A stretch of 64,000 nucleotides of DNA from an uncultured Candidatus Saccharibacteria bacterium (GTDB lineage Bacteria; Patescibacteriota; Saccharimonadia; Saccharimonadales; Saccharimonadaceae). The number at the start of each line of letters is the position of its first letter. The first letter of the stretch is position 1. Both the position numbers and the translations under genes were made by a program. This document shows, one piece after another, positions 56,819 through 64,000 of this stretch. The notes under the pieces are model-generated. The model was given only the letters and a program-made list of their open reading frames with translations, had not been told where the DNA came from and made no database searches. The stretch covers positions 124,001 through 188,000 of the forward strand of contig CALGXC010000004.1 in NCBI GenBank assembly GCA_937936045.1, written 5' to 3'.

Positions 56819-57163
56819 TCAGTCGCTCTTCTGCGACCTGACCTTCTGTACCTGCTTTTCCAGATACAGGATGATGTTGTATAGAGTATCATGAGCTCCG
56901 TTAGCGAGAGTACGGGACTCATCATCCCGTAGCTTACCGCCAAGAATAGCAAGCTGCGACTCGATGTAGTTAAGATCACGTAAGAGAGATTTAGGAATCT
57001 CGAGAGCGAACGTTTCAGGGTCCACTTTTTCATCTTTCTTCTCGTCCCCATTGTGGAGCAGGTTAAGCGTGTATTCTTCACACACAAGACGAGATCTTAT
57101 CTCTTTTAATTTTTTTAGAAGAAATAAAAACTCGCCTCGTGATGGCTGCCTGTCAAAGTTCAC
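56819..57163 (-). CDS. Helical orphan protein under shared promoter C
   Basis: A 114-residue charged helical protein: FLFLLKKLKEIRSRLVCEEYTLNLL, then ALEIPKSLLRDLNYIESQLAILGGKL and TLYNIILYLEKQVQKVRSQKSD. The only open start in frame is GTG 57163, with no clear binding site. The first 35 codons lie in DNA that also forms the conserved leader stem-loop, and the equivalent region in copy B is not open, so the true start could be further in. No family is recognised. A hairpin (GGGTGTGTGA with TCACACATCCC) follows the stop. Confidence 0.5.
   Translation of the reverse strand: MNFDRQPSRGEFLFLLKKLKEIRSRLVCEEYTLNLLHNGDEKKDEKVDPETFALEIPKSLLRDLNYIESQLAILGGKLRDDESRTLANGAHDTLYNIILYLEKQVQKVRSQKSD
57083..57141 (-). 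ncRNA. Conserved leader stem-loop, copy C
   Basis: CACGAGGCGAG (57141-57131) pairs with CTCGTCTTGTG (57093-57083) over 11 bases with two G-U pairs, extended by the inner T-rich and A/G-rich strands. It corresponds in position to the stem at 54074-54134 with pairing-preserving changes. It overlaps the annotated start of the orphan gene. Confidence 0.5.
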
Positions 57164-57240
57164 TTTCGGACAAGGATTTACTCAACTCATCAACGAAAGC
57201 TACTTTCATTTATACCACACTTGCGTAAAAAAGTCAATAG
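57147..57240 (-). repeat. 94-bp promoter-leader repeat, copy C
   Basis: The inverted partner of 53973-54066 (91 of 94 identical by eye). Between the two copies are 3.1 kb containing the oxidase gene and two tRNA-Leu genes, themselves in inverted orientation. Confidence 0.9.
57209..57237 (-). promoter_or_regulatory. Shared strong promoter, copy C
   Basis: TTGACT (57232-57237), 17 bases, TATAAA (57209-57214) on the minus strand, with the same spacer as copies at 27678 and 53976. Confidence 0.85.
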
Positions 57241-57257
57241 GATACGCTCGGCGTAGC

Positions 57258-57286
57258 TTGTCAGGACTTGAAGCCTGAACTATAAT
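57258..57286 (+). promoter_or_regulatory. Promoter of tRNA-Val(CAC)
   Basis: TTGTCA (57258-57263), 17 bases, TATAAT (57281-57286). The transcript would carry about 40 bases of 5' leader before the tRNA, containing CGTTagataaAACG, so RNase P processing is needed. Confidence 0.75.
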
Positions 57287-57332
57287 TAGCTCACATCACG
57301 AGTTCGTTAGATAAAACGACAGATGTAATTAC

Positions 57333-57409
57333 GGGAAATTAGCTAAGTTGGCTAGAGCGCACGATTCACATTCGTGAGGTCACAGGTTCAAGCCCTGTAT
57401 TTCCCACCA
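57333..57409 (+). tRNA. tRNA-Val, anticodon CAC
   Basis: A 77-base cloverleaf starting GGGAAAT and ending ATTTCCCACCA. The anticodon loop TTCACAT within CACGA/TCGTG gives CAC (reads GUG). CCA is encoded. Confidence 0.93.
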
Positions 57410-57431
57410 TTTTTGACAATTTTTCACTATA

Positions 57432-57460
57432 AAAAATCACCCATGCTCAGGGTGATTTTT
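57432..57460 (+). terminator. Terminator of tRNA-Val, module type
   Basis: AAAAATCACCC and GGGTGATTTTT around ATGCTCA. The trailer GACAATTTTTCACTATAAA before it matches the one after tRNA-Leu(UAG). Confidence 0.85.
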
Positions 57461-57507
57461 AATAATTGGAACAAGCATGAAACTTGTGCTATAAATTGAC
57501 AAACGAA

Positions 57508-57771
57508 CTAATATTCTCCATATTCCATATCTTCTAGCAAAGATTCCATTTTCCATTCGCTCTCTGCATCCTCATCAGATAACGCTTCTTCGCAGTCAGA
57601 GCACCCAATACACGACAATATTTCAAGAGCAACTTTAGCCTCCGATGTAAGATTTTTCACTTCGGTACCTAACCCTGGCACTCTAGCCGCGATGCCTCCA
57701 AGCTCCCCAATTATACGACTCAGTTTTTCAACATATCTTTCAGTACCAAAAGGCTGTAGCTCGCCAGACAT
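57508..57771 (-). CDS. Small acidic protein, unknown function
   Basis: An 87-residue protein with a helical first part (VEKLSRIIGELGGIAARVPGLGTEVKNLTSEAKVALEIL), a cysteine pair (CIGCSDC) and a very acidic C-terminus (EEALSDEDAESEW). CxxCxxC could bind metal. GAGG precedes the ATG, and a promoter (TTGATT at 57869-57874, TTTATA read as TATAAA at 57847-57852) is upstream. No family recognised. Confidence 0.6.
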   Translation of the reverse strand: MSGELQPFGTERYVEKLSRIIGELGGIAARVPGLGTEVKNLTSEAKVALEILSCIGCSDCEEALSDEDAESEWKMESLLEDMEYGEY

Positions 57772-57846
57772 AAATTATCCTCTCCTTAATAGTCATCTCT
57801 TATATCGATAAGTTCATTGATGAAACTAGTTTATTATTCATATCTA

Positions 57847-57874
57847 TTTATATTACATGGACATAAAAAATCAA
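57847..57874 (-). promoter_or_regulatory. Promoter of the small acidic gene
   Basis: TTGATT and TATAAA with a 16-base spacer on the minus strand, about 75 bases before the ATG at 57771. Confidence 0.55.
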
Positions 57875-57974
57875 CACAGCCGCCGCCAGATTGACTTTTT
57901 ATTTATTTAATGTCAACCGAAAAAATAACACAAACTATAATTAGATACATTTCTTAGCGCCATCTTCTAAAAAC

Positions 57975-58003
57975 TTTTCACCTCTATTATTTCGTGATAT
58001 AAT
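57975..58003 (+). promoter_or_regulatory. Promoter of typA
   Basis: TTTTCA (57975-57980), 17 bases, TATAAT (57998-58003), followed by AAGGAAGG (58011-58018), the typA binding site. Confidence 0.6.
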
Positions 58004-58021
58004 TACCTTAAAGGAAGGTCT

Positions 58022-59869
58022 GTGCTAATATCAGACCATATTTTTATGAAGGACGCTAGCAAGATTCGAAACATTGCCATTATTGCCCACGTCGATCATG
58101 GCAAGACAACCATGGTTGACGGGCTATTAAAGCAGTCGCGAACATTCCGCGACAACCAAGCCGAGATGAGCCAGGAATTGATTATGGATTCCGGCGATCA
58201 AGAGCACGAGCGCGGCATCACCATTACCGCCAAACAAACGTCGATTTTTTACGGCGACTACAAAATAAACATCATTGATACGCCAGGACACGCCGATTTC
58301 TCTGGCGAAGTTGAGCGAACCTTGAATATGGCTGACGGCGTTCTGCTGATCGTGGACGCACAGGAAGGTCCGATGCCTCAGACCAAATTCGTATTAGCGA
58401 AGGCACTTGAGCTGGGATTGAAACCTGTCGTGATTATCAATAAGATTGACAAGCCAGCCAGGCGAATTGCCGAAGTTGAAGATGAGTTGAGCGATCTGTT
58501 TTTGGAGCTAGCAACCGACGATTCTCAATTGCAATATCCAATTTATTACGCAATCGGACGCGACGGAAAATCATGGAAAGAAATTCCTGCAAACACCGAC
58601 GAAGACGCGGATTTGACGCCAATTTTTGACGCGATTATCAACGATATTCCAGCGCCAGACGTGACAGAAAACGGTGCGTTTCAATTGCTCGTTACTAGCT
58701 TGCAATATGACACATTCCAAGGGAAATACGCGATTGGGCGAATTGCTCGCGGATCCGTTAAGCGTGGCTTGCAAGTCAGTTTGATGAAAAATGGCGAAGT
58801 CGCGGGCTCTGCACGAATTGAGAAAGTTTTTGGCTATCGTGGTTTGAATCGCGAAGAACTTGACGAAGCTTTTGCTGGCGACATCGTGGCGCTGGTTGGC
58901 GTAGCTGACGCGCATATTGGCGATACGATTGCCGACAAAGAACAGCCTGAAGCGCTGCCAACAATTGACATTGAAGCGCCAACTCTGAGTATGTACCTCG
59001 GCCCAAACACCAGTCCAATGAAAGGACGCGAAGGCGAGTTTACGACATCCAGGCAAATTGGCGACCGATTGAAGCGAGAGCTTGAAACCAATGTCGCGTT
59101 ACGAGTTGAGGAAAACGGAATTGGCTTTACGATTTCTGGACGCGGCGAATTGCACTTGAGTGTTTTGATTGAAACCATGCGACGCGAGGGCTTTGAGTTT
59201 GAGGTTGGACGACCACAAGTTGTTACAATTAACGAAGATGGCGTCGAAAAAGAACCGATTGAAGAATTGCAAATTGAAGTCGGAAGCGAATTCATCGGCG
59301 CGATCAGCCAAGAGCTTGGCGCGCGACACGCCGAAATGAAATCTCAGGAAACGACCACCGCTGGCGCTGCTCGTTTGACTTACATTTTGCCGACGAGAGC
59401 TCTTATTGGTCTGCGAAACATTTTATTGACAGCCACCAGAGGTACGGTGATTATGAACTCCCTGCCTCACGGATATCAACCGCTTGGCGGAAAATTGCCA
59501 AAAACCCGCAATGGAGTTTTGATCGCGTTTGAGGCTGGCACAACAACACCTTACGCTTTGCAAGCAGCGGAGGCGCGCGGTGAATTATTAGTCGGACCAG
59601 GAACGGAAGTTTATGCCGGAATGATTGTCGGGATTTACAATCGCCAAGAAGACATCGAAATCAACGTTTGTAAAGCCAAGCATTTGACTAACATGCGCTC
59701 CAAATCGTCGGACGGAACTGTGCAATTGACGCCATTTACGCAATTTAGCTTGGAGCAATGTATCGACTTTATCGAAGATGACGAGCTTTTGGAAGTTACG
59801 CCAAAATCATTACGACTTCGTAAGCGATATCTGGACGCAAACAAGCGAAAACGCGCCGCGAAACAATAA
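58022..59869 (+). CDS. typA: Translational GTPase TypA/BipA
   Basis: TypA is a ribosome-binding GTPase linked to stress and 50S assembly. GTPase motifs: IAIIAHVDHGKTTMVDGLL, RGITITAKQTS, DTPGHADFSGEVERTLNMADG and INKIDKPARR. It has the domain V and TypA-specific C-terminus (TRGTVIMNSLPHGYQPLGGKLPKTRNGVLIAFEAGTTTPYAL, HLTNMRSKSSD). At 615 residues it is full length. GTG 58022 is favoured by AAGGAAGG; an ATG eight codons in (58046) is the alternative. Confidence 0.95.
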   Translation: MLISDHIFMKDASKIRNIAIIAHVDHGKTTMVDGLLKQSRTFRDNQAEMSQELIMDSGDQEHERGITITAKQTSIFYGDYKINIIDTPGHADFSGEVERTLNMADGVLLIVDAQEGPMPQTKFVLAKALELGLKPVVIINKIDKPARRIAEVEDELSDLFLELATDDSQLQYPIYYAIGRDGKSWKEIPANTDEDADLTPIFDAIINDIPAPDVTENGAFQLLVTSLQYDTFQGKYAIGRIARGSVKRGLQVSLMKNGEVAGSARIEKVFGYRGLNREELDEAFAGDIVALVGVADAHIGDTIADKEQPEALPTIDIEAPTLSMYLGPNTSPMKGREGEFTTSRQIGDRLKRELETNVALRVEENGIGFTISGRGELHLSVLIETMRREGFEFEVGRPQVVTINEDGVEKEPIEELQIEVGSEFIGAISQELGARHAEMKSQETTTAGAARLTYILPTRALIGLRNILLTATRGTVIMNSLPHGYQPLGGKLPKTRNGVLIAFEAGTTTPYALQAAEARGELLVGPGTEVYAGMIVGIYNRQEDIEINVCKAKHLTNMRSKSSDGTVQLTPFTQFSLEQCIDFIEDDELLEVTPKSLRLRKRYLDANKRKRAAKQ

Positions 59870-59882
59870 TTGCGTAAACCAT

Positions 59883-59917
59883 AAAAATAACCGCCCCGTA
59901 ATGGAGCGGTTATTTTT
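59883..59917. terminator. Bidirectional intrinsic terminator
   Basis: AAAAATAACCGC and GCGGTTATTTTT with a short loop, between the convergent ends of typA and the DUF2569-like gene. Confidence 0.85.
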
Positions 59918-59932
59918 ATACGCAGACAGGAA

Positions 59933-60502
59933 TTAGTTGACAAGAGTTTCTTTGACTCGACGAGAAGCAAAGAAGTACAAGATTACCAATCCTTCTACTA
60001 TTAGCATTGTAACGATTCCGGTAATAAATGCTGGAGCTTCTACCCCTGACCTTCCGGATGCATATATAACTACCGCATTTGCAACATTACCCAATCCAGC
60101 CGTGGCGATCGTAGCAACGGCTAGCCATTTACCAAGACGCTTCTGCATTACTATAAACACAACTGCACAAATAGCCAAGACTACTAGTATAGGTGAGAAT
60201 ATCAAAGAAATGACGTTTTCAGGCTGGCTAAGATTCATTATTGCCTGGAAAAACACTGCTGTATTGATAAGGCTACCGATAACGAAACAAACCACAAAGA
60301 ACATTAACCAACCCTTAACACCCTTCAGGGATTCCGCCATCACGACATATTGCACTGGCGCTGCTTGAGGTTGTGCAAAATATTGCTGGCTGACCGGTTG
60401 CTGTTCATACGGCGTGTTCTGCGGTTGTGGTGCGGGACCGTATTGTGCGTTTGGATCAGGCTGTGGCGCATATTGCGGCTGCTGAGGTTCTTGTTTTGAC
60501 AT
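59933..60502 (-). CDS. DUF2569-like membrane protein with Pro/Gln-rich head
   Basis: The first 50 residues are low-complexity Pro/Gln/Tyr (PQQPQYAPQPDPNAQYGPAPQ). Then come four membrane helices starting GVKGWLMFFVVCFVIGSLINTAVFF, with the GWL start and the SRRVKETLVN end that recall DUF2569. The function of that family is unknown. The tail composition resembles the protease at 32439 and the OmpA-like protein at 390, so these may share a cytoplasmic binding partner. Confidence 0.6.
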   Translation of the reverse strand: MSKQEPQQPQYAPQPDPNAQYGPAPQPQNTPYEQQPVSQQYFAQPQAAPVQYVVMAESLKGVKGWLMFFVVCFVIGSLINTAVFFQAIMNLSQPENVISLIFSPILVVLAICAVVFIVMQKRLGKWLAVATIATAGLGNVANAVVIYASGRSGVEAPAFITGIVTMLIVEGLVILYFFASRRVKETLVN

Positions 60503-60537
60503 ATTAACTTCTCCTTTTAAGAATATTGATATGTCAA

Positions 60538-61710
60538 TTATACCACATCCTTAATTTCCTCTGGTAAAAATCCTTTGTCATGCTTAAAGCCAGCTTGCCA
60601 TTTGTAGTCCTTGTTATAGCCCAAATCTTTCATCAATTTGGTCGGAGCATTCCTGAGATGTAACGGCACAGGAGAATTCGGATATTTACGTGCCAATTCA
60701 AAAGCGCCGTGCATCAAATCGGTAATTTCACGCGATTTCTGACTACGAGCCAACGCAATAGCGCAATGAAATAAATTGTACTTGGCCTCCGGAAGACCGA
60801 CGCGCTCGACAGCCTCAAACGTCGCAATTGCCAAGCTCAGCGCACCATTGCCCGCCAGCCCGATATCTTCCGATGCAAAAATCACCATTCGCCGAGCAAT
60901 AAACTTCGGATCCTCGCCCGCGTCAATCATTCGCGCCAAATAATACGTCGCAGCCGTCGCGTCACTGCCTCTTAGCGACTTGATGAAAGCGGAAATCACA
61001 TCGTAATGCGAATCGCCTTTTTTATCATAGCCCGGAAGTCGCTTCTGAGCCGCCGCCTTAACCACTTCCGGCGTTACTTTTTCATTAAAACTCAGCGCCA
61101 ATTCCAAATTGCCCAGCGCCACCCTTGCGTCGCCATCCGACAATTCCGCCAAATAATCCAGGGCTTTGGGCGAAACTTGCTTGGACTTTTTCAGAACTTT
61201 CAACGCTCTTTTTAATACAGATATGATTTCGTCTTTTGTCAATCGCTGGAGAACCAAAACCCGCGAACGCGACAGTAGCGGCGTGATGACTTCAAAGCTT
61301 GGATTCTCGGTTGTCGCACCGATTAGCGTAATTAGCCCACTCTCAACGTGCGGCAAAAACGCGTCTTGCTGCGCCTTGTTAAAACGATGAATTTCGTCAA
61401 CGAATAGAATTGTCCTGAGCCCCAAATTCCAGTTTTGGCGAGCGTGTTCAATTACCTGTTCAACGTCTTTTTTTCCGCTCGTAACTGCCGACAGCTCAAT
61501 AAACTCCGCCTTCACCTCACGCGCAATAATCCGCGCCAACGTCGTTTTTCCAGTTCCCGGCGGACCCCACAATATCAAACTGACCGGCTCGCCATTCTTA
61601 ACAATTCGCCTCAATAACTCGCCCTCGCCAAGCAAATGACTCTGCCCTATCACCTCGTCCAGCGTCTGCGGCCTCATCTGTTCAGCCAGCGGCTGCCTAC
61701 TATCACTCAT
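60538..61710 (-). CDS. rarA: Replication-associated recombination protein A (MgsA/RarA)
   Basis: A clamp-loader-like AAA+ ATPase acting at stalled forks. Walker A is LWGPPGTGKTTLAR, Walker B ILFVDEIHRFNKAQQDAFLPHVE, sensor 1 LIGATTENPSFE; the C-terminal tetramer domain has GSDATAATYYLARMIDAGEDPKFIARRMVIFASEDIGLA. ATG 61710 (390 residues) is chosen: TATAAT ends 6 bases before it, consistent with a leaderless message, while GGGAG is too close to be a usual binding site. Confidence 0.93.
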   Translation of the reverse strand: MSDSRQPLAEQMRPQTLDEVIGQSHLLGEGELLRRIVKNGEPVSLILWGPPGTGKTTLARIIAREVKAEFIELSAVTSGKKDVEQVIEHARQNWNLGLRTILFVDEIHRFNKAQQDAFLPHVESGLITLIGATTENPSFEVITPLLSRSRVLVLQRLTKDEIISVLKRALKVLKKSKQVSPKALDYLAELSDGDARVALGNLELALSFNEKVTPEVVKAAAQKRLPGYDKKGDSHYDVISAFIKSLRGSDATAATYYLARMIDAGEDPKFIARRMVIFASEDIGLAGNGALSLAIATFEAVERVGLPEAKYNLFHCAIALARSQKSREITDLMHGAFELARKYPNSPVPLHLRNAPTKLMKDLGYNKDYKWQAGFKHDKGFLPEEIKDVV

Positions 61711-61716
61711 ACTCCC

Positions 61717-61722
61717 ATTATA
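61717..61722 (-). promoter_or_regulatory. -10 box of rarA
   Basis: A perfect TATAAT on the minus strand, 6 bases before the ATG. The -35 is weak (TTTTGG at 17 bases). Confidence 0.5.
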
Positions 61723-61812
61723 TCGCGAAATCCATAAAGCCAAAAAGCCGTACGCCGTTTACACTTTCCTCGCACAAAATGCTACAATAGATCTATATAA
61801 ATAGGAGGAAAA

Positions 61813-62559
61813 ATGGAAGCATTTGTAGTAATAATCTTGTCGTTTATCAGTCTTTATGTGCTAAGCGGCATTAAAATCGTCAATCAATATCAGCGCGGCG
61901 TGGTTTTAACGCTCGGTAAATTTACTGGCGTTCGCGAACCAGGATTGAGAGTCGTCATTCCAGGTCTACAGACGATGATGTTGGTCGATATTCGTTCAAC
62001 TCCAATTGACGTTCCAAAACAAGAAGTCATCACCAAAGATAACGTCACTGTCGGCGTTGACGCGGTGGTCTATTTCCGAGTCATCAACGCGCCAAAAGCC
62101 GTGTTGGAAACTACGAACTATATTTACGCGACTAGCCAATTTGCCCAAGCAGCACTGCGCGACGTCACCGGTAACGTTGATATGGACGATTTGCTTGCTA
62201 AGCGCGAAGAAATTTCCCAGCAGATCAAGGAAATTGTTGATGCTGAAACCGACAAATGGGGCATCGATGTCGAGAACGTTAAGATTCAGAATATCGAACT
62301 TCCTGGCGACATGAAGCGTGCCATGGCCAAACAAGCCGAGGCAGAACGTGAGCGCCGCGCCAACATCATCAACGCTGACGGCGAAAAAGCCGCAGCCGAG
62401 ACATTAGCTCAGGCCGCAGAAATCCTAGCAAAAACTCAAGGCGCTATCAATCTGCGAACACTAAACACCTTAGAGCGAATCTCCACCGAGCCAAGCCAAA
62501 AGACAATGATGTTATTCCCTATCGAACTAATCGACGCAATTCGTGGCGATAAAAAATAG
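61813..62559 (+). CDS. Slipin (stomatin-like SPFH protein)
   Basis: One N-terminal membrane helix (FVVIILSFISLYVLSGI) is followed by the SPFH core: VNQYQRGVVLTLGKFTGVREPGLRVVIPGLQTMMLVDIRSTPIDVPKQEVITKDNVTVGVDAVVYFRV, then DDLLAKREEISQQIKEIVDAETDKWGIDVENVKIQNIELPGDMKRAMAKQAEAERERRA and a coiled-coil. At 248 residues it is a normal slipin. A strong AGGAGG precedes the ATG. SPFH proteins form ring scaffolds on membranes; no NfeD partner is adjacent. Confidence 0.9.
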   Translation: MEAFVVIILSFISLYVLSGIKIVNQYQRGVVLTLGKFTGVREPGLRVVIPGLQTMMLVDIRSTPIDVPKQEVITKDNVTVGVDAVVYFRVINAPKAVLETTNYIYATSQFAQAALRDVTGNVDMDDLLAKREEISQQIKEIVDAETDKWGIDVENVKIQNIELPGDMKRAMAKQAEAERERRANIINADGEKAAAETLAQAAEILAKTQGAINLRTLNTLERISTEPSQKTMMLFPIELIDAIRGDKK

Positions 62560-62562
62560 AAC

Positions 62563-63411
62563 TTACCAAGATTTCTTTCTATAATCACTTTTGCCGCGAT
62601 TTTTCTCGTAATCTTCATTATGTCTATTTTGCTGGTTACGCTCAACGCGCTTCTTCTGAGCCTTATTAGCGTTATCTTCAAGCTTCTTCATTTTCTGTTC
62701 AGTATCCTTCAAATCCTTGGTAGAGCTGTCTTTCTCGTCAGTTTGTGTTATCTTGTCATCGTTCCTGCGCTGCTTTGCGGAACTTGACTTGACCTTAATT
62801 CGTTTTTCAATGTTACGTACGTCCCGGCTATTGTCACCAGAATTACCACTTCCTTGCTGATTGTCGTTTTCTTTGTCATCAGAATCGTTGCTATTATCAC
62901 TTTCTGTCATCTTATTATGAAACCTGACGTTACAACTATCTTCACCGTCATAAAGAACCGCCTTAGCATCGTCATATTTCAAAATTGCGGCATCGTATTT
63001 TTTCTCCGATAGCAGTCTATCAGCCTGCTGCTCAATACTCAATGCTAAATTAATACGTACATCACACTCTTTTACCTCAGGTACAGACTCTAAAGCTTGG
63101 CGAAATTTTCCTTCGGATTGATCATATTTTCCAGATTTGAAATAAGCATTGCCTTGATTAAAATAAACTTTGTACGGCTCCATCCAATTCGCCCAAGTCA
63201 GCGGCTGCAACCATGAGATCGCACTATCATTCTGGGATTGACCGTAATTCATATGCGCAACGCCAGACAGTATGGGAAGACTTAGCATTTTTATTGTAAT
63301 CAACATCACTACACCAACCGGTAATGACGAAAATAGGAATAATTTCTTACGCTTGCGTAATCGTATCCCCTCAAAATCTAATTTTGCTAAATCAAAAGGT
63401 CTTCTATTCAT
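62563..63411 (-). CDS. Membrane-anchored TPR protein, Bat-operon type
   Basis: Residues 25-50 form a membrane helix (LFLFSSLPVGVVMLITIKMLSLPILSG). Two TPR-like units follow (YFNQGNAYFKSGKYDQSEGKFRQALESVP and LALSIEQQADRLLSEKKYDAAILKYDDA). The C-terminal 120 residues are highly charged and low-complexity (DNSNDSDDKENDNQQGSGNSGDN, KRVERNQQNRHNEDYEKNRGKS). It overlaps the upstream vWA gene by 4 bases. The pairing resembles BatB/BatC modules next to MoxR ATPases; the role here is inferred. Confidence 0.65.
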   Translation of the reverse strand: MNRRPFDLAKLDFEGIRLRKRKKLFLFSSLPVGVVMLITIKMLSLPILSGVAHMNYGQSQNDSAISWLQPLTWANWMEPYKVYFNQGNAYFKSGKYDQSEGKFRQALESVPEVKECDVRINLALSIEQQADRLLSEKKYDAAILKYDDAKAVLYDGEDSCNVRFHNKMTESDNSNDSDDKENDNQQGSGNSGDNSRDVRNIEKRIKVKSSSAKQRRNDDKITQTDEKDSSTKDLKDTEQKMKKLEDNANKAQKKRVERNQQNRHNEDYEKNRGKSDYRKKSW

Positions 63412-64000
63412 AACTTACTCCGTTTTTGTTGACGCCTTAAATTCTGAAACGTATGATAAATAGCTCCTGCATCAAAGCATATCAATAGCAAGATTAGTGG
63501 CATAAGCATCCACGAAATATCATCATACGAAGACGCGTCCTTATTTTGACGAACGATTGAGCCTACATCAATAGCCTTCGTTATTCCTTCTATCTCGCCC
63601 GGTTTAGTACGATGGATGTATTTAATTCCCGCTTGATCAGCGATATTTTTTAAGTTTGCTTCGTCTATTTTCGACAAAGCATCGGGCGCTGGATAATTGC
63701 CCGTACTAAGATCCTTGATAAATTCTTGACTATCCAATTGGTATTTTGTACCCCAAAAGGGGCCGTGCATTTTACCGCCAGAGCTCGTGCCATAGCCAAG
63801 GACTGCGCCGCCTTTGATATATTTTTTTATAGGACTAAATGATTTGGGCTTCTCTTCCTCTGTTTGCTCGCCATCGCCTAGATAAAATAACACTAGTCCC
63901 CGACCAGGAGACACCTTACTAACGCGAGATAATTCTTTCTCTGTTATCTCTAATGGCATATCGATTGAACTGCCCTTGCCATAAAATTCATATTGTGGCT
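63408..64000 (-). CDS. vWA-domain membrane protein, C-terminal part (runs off the window)
   Basis: The frame is open to the window edge, so the methionine at 63959 is internal. Visible: GKGSSIDMPLEITEKELSRVSKVSPGRGLVLFYLGDGEQTEEE (a vWA strand with the DGEQT metal-site loop), IKKYIKGGAVLGYGTSSGGKM, and a C-terminal membrane helix ISWMLMPLILLLICFDAGAIYHTF. This fits a BatA/BatB-type protein with the vWA domain outside or in the periplasm-like space. It precedes the TPR gene with a 4-base overlap. Confidence 0.7.
   Translation of the reverse strand, partial: PQYEFYGKGSSIDMPLEITEKELSRVSKVSPGRGLVLFYLGDGEQTEEEKPKSFSPIKKYIKGGAVLGYGTSSGGKMHGPFWGTKYQLDSQEFIKDLSTGNYPAPDALSKIDEANLKNIADQAGIKYIHRTKPGEIEGITKAIDVGSIVRQNKDASSYDDISWMLMPLILLLICFDAGAIYHTFQNLRRQQKRSKL

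Noticed and set aside
57885..57925. A promoter from the TTGACT at 57890 in the typA upstream gap
   Set aside because: No -10 lies at a suitable distance; the TTGAC/GTCAA pair there is probably chance in A/T-rich DNA.
1..64000. CRISPR arrays or cas genes
   Set aside because: No evenly spaced short repeats and no Cas motifs were seen anywhere in the window.
1..64000. Recoded TGA (as glycine), known from some CPR lineages
   Set aside because: Genes end at TGA with conserved C-termini and none needs read-through, so the standard bacterial code fits.

Overview
The window looks like a piece of a Candidate Phyla Radiation genome, most likely a host-associated Candidatus Saccharibacteria (TM7). This is inferred from: a ribosomal protein block with rpmD (L30) missing between rpsE and rplO; a sparse set of fermentation genes (L-lactate dehydrogenase, a eukaryote-type glycogen branching enzyme, a ThrE-like exporter); compact overlapping genes; and many single-pass proteins with proline/glutamine-rich tails. 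The standard code applies, with TGA used as stop. No tool was run; assignments rest on recognisable motifs, gene order and reading the DNA.

Layout. 1-14560 holds secY (partial) and the spc and S10 ribosomal operons on the minus strand. An OmpA-like gene sits between rplO and secY. About 4.8 kb sits between rpsH and rplF: an M16-like peptidase, RdgB, two Nudix genes and a very AT-rich two-gene islet flanked by 72-bp direct repeats that copy the rpsH 3' end and its terminator. 14700-19500 carries an operon around a 1348-residue protein with a glycosyltransferase-like domain. 19900-36400 holds rpsJ, ldh, tuf, tgt, glgB, a thrE-like gene, fusA, an HtrA-like protease, yajQ, rpsG and rpsL. 36700-45450 holds small hydrolases and rpoC/rpoB. 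The ancestral order rpoB-rpoC-rpsL-rpsG-fusA-tuf-rpsJ-rplC...rplO-secY therefore survives on one strand, with unrelated genes spliced into it.

45600-52740 is a dTTP-supply and proteostasis block: tmk, a HIT gene, dcd, folA, thyA, clpP, tig and hisS. The hisS leader is the most striking regulatory site: a strong promoter, a 14-codon leader peptide with His-His-Ser-His, and mutually exclusive antiterminator and terminator helices. This is the layout of a classical histidine attenuator, here in front of a tRNA synthetase gene and apparently translated from a leaderless message. 53400-57800 has three tRNA genes with near-copies of one terminator module, plus two short orphan genes behind a 94-bp repeated promoter-leader in inverted orientation; the promoter itself recurs at 27678. 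58000-64000 holds typA, a DUF2569-like membrane protein, rarA, a slipin and the start of a Bat-like TPR/vWA pair.

Other points of note: several genes have a -10 box only 6-8 bases before the start codon, suggesting leaderless mRNAs; and RpoC lacks the cysteines of both usual zinc sites, while S14 is the zinc-free form.
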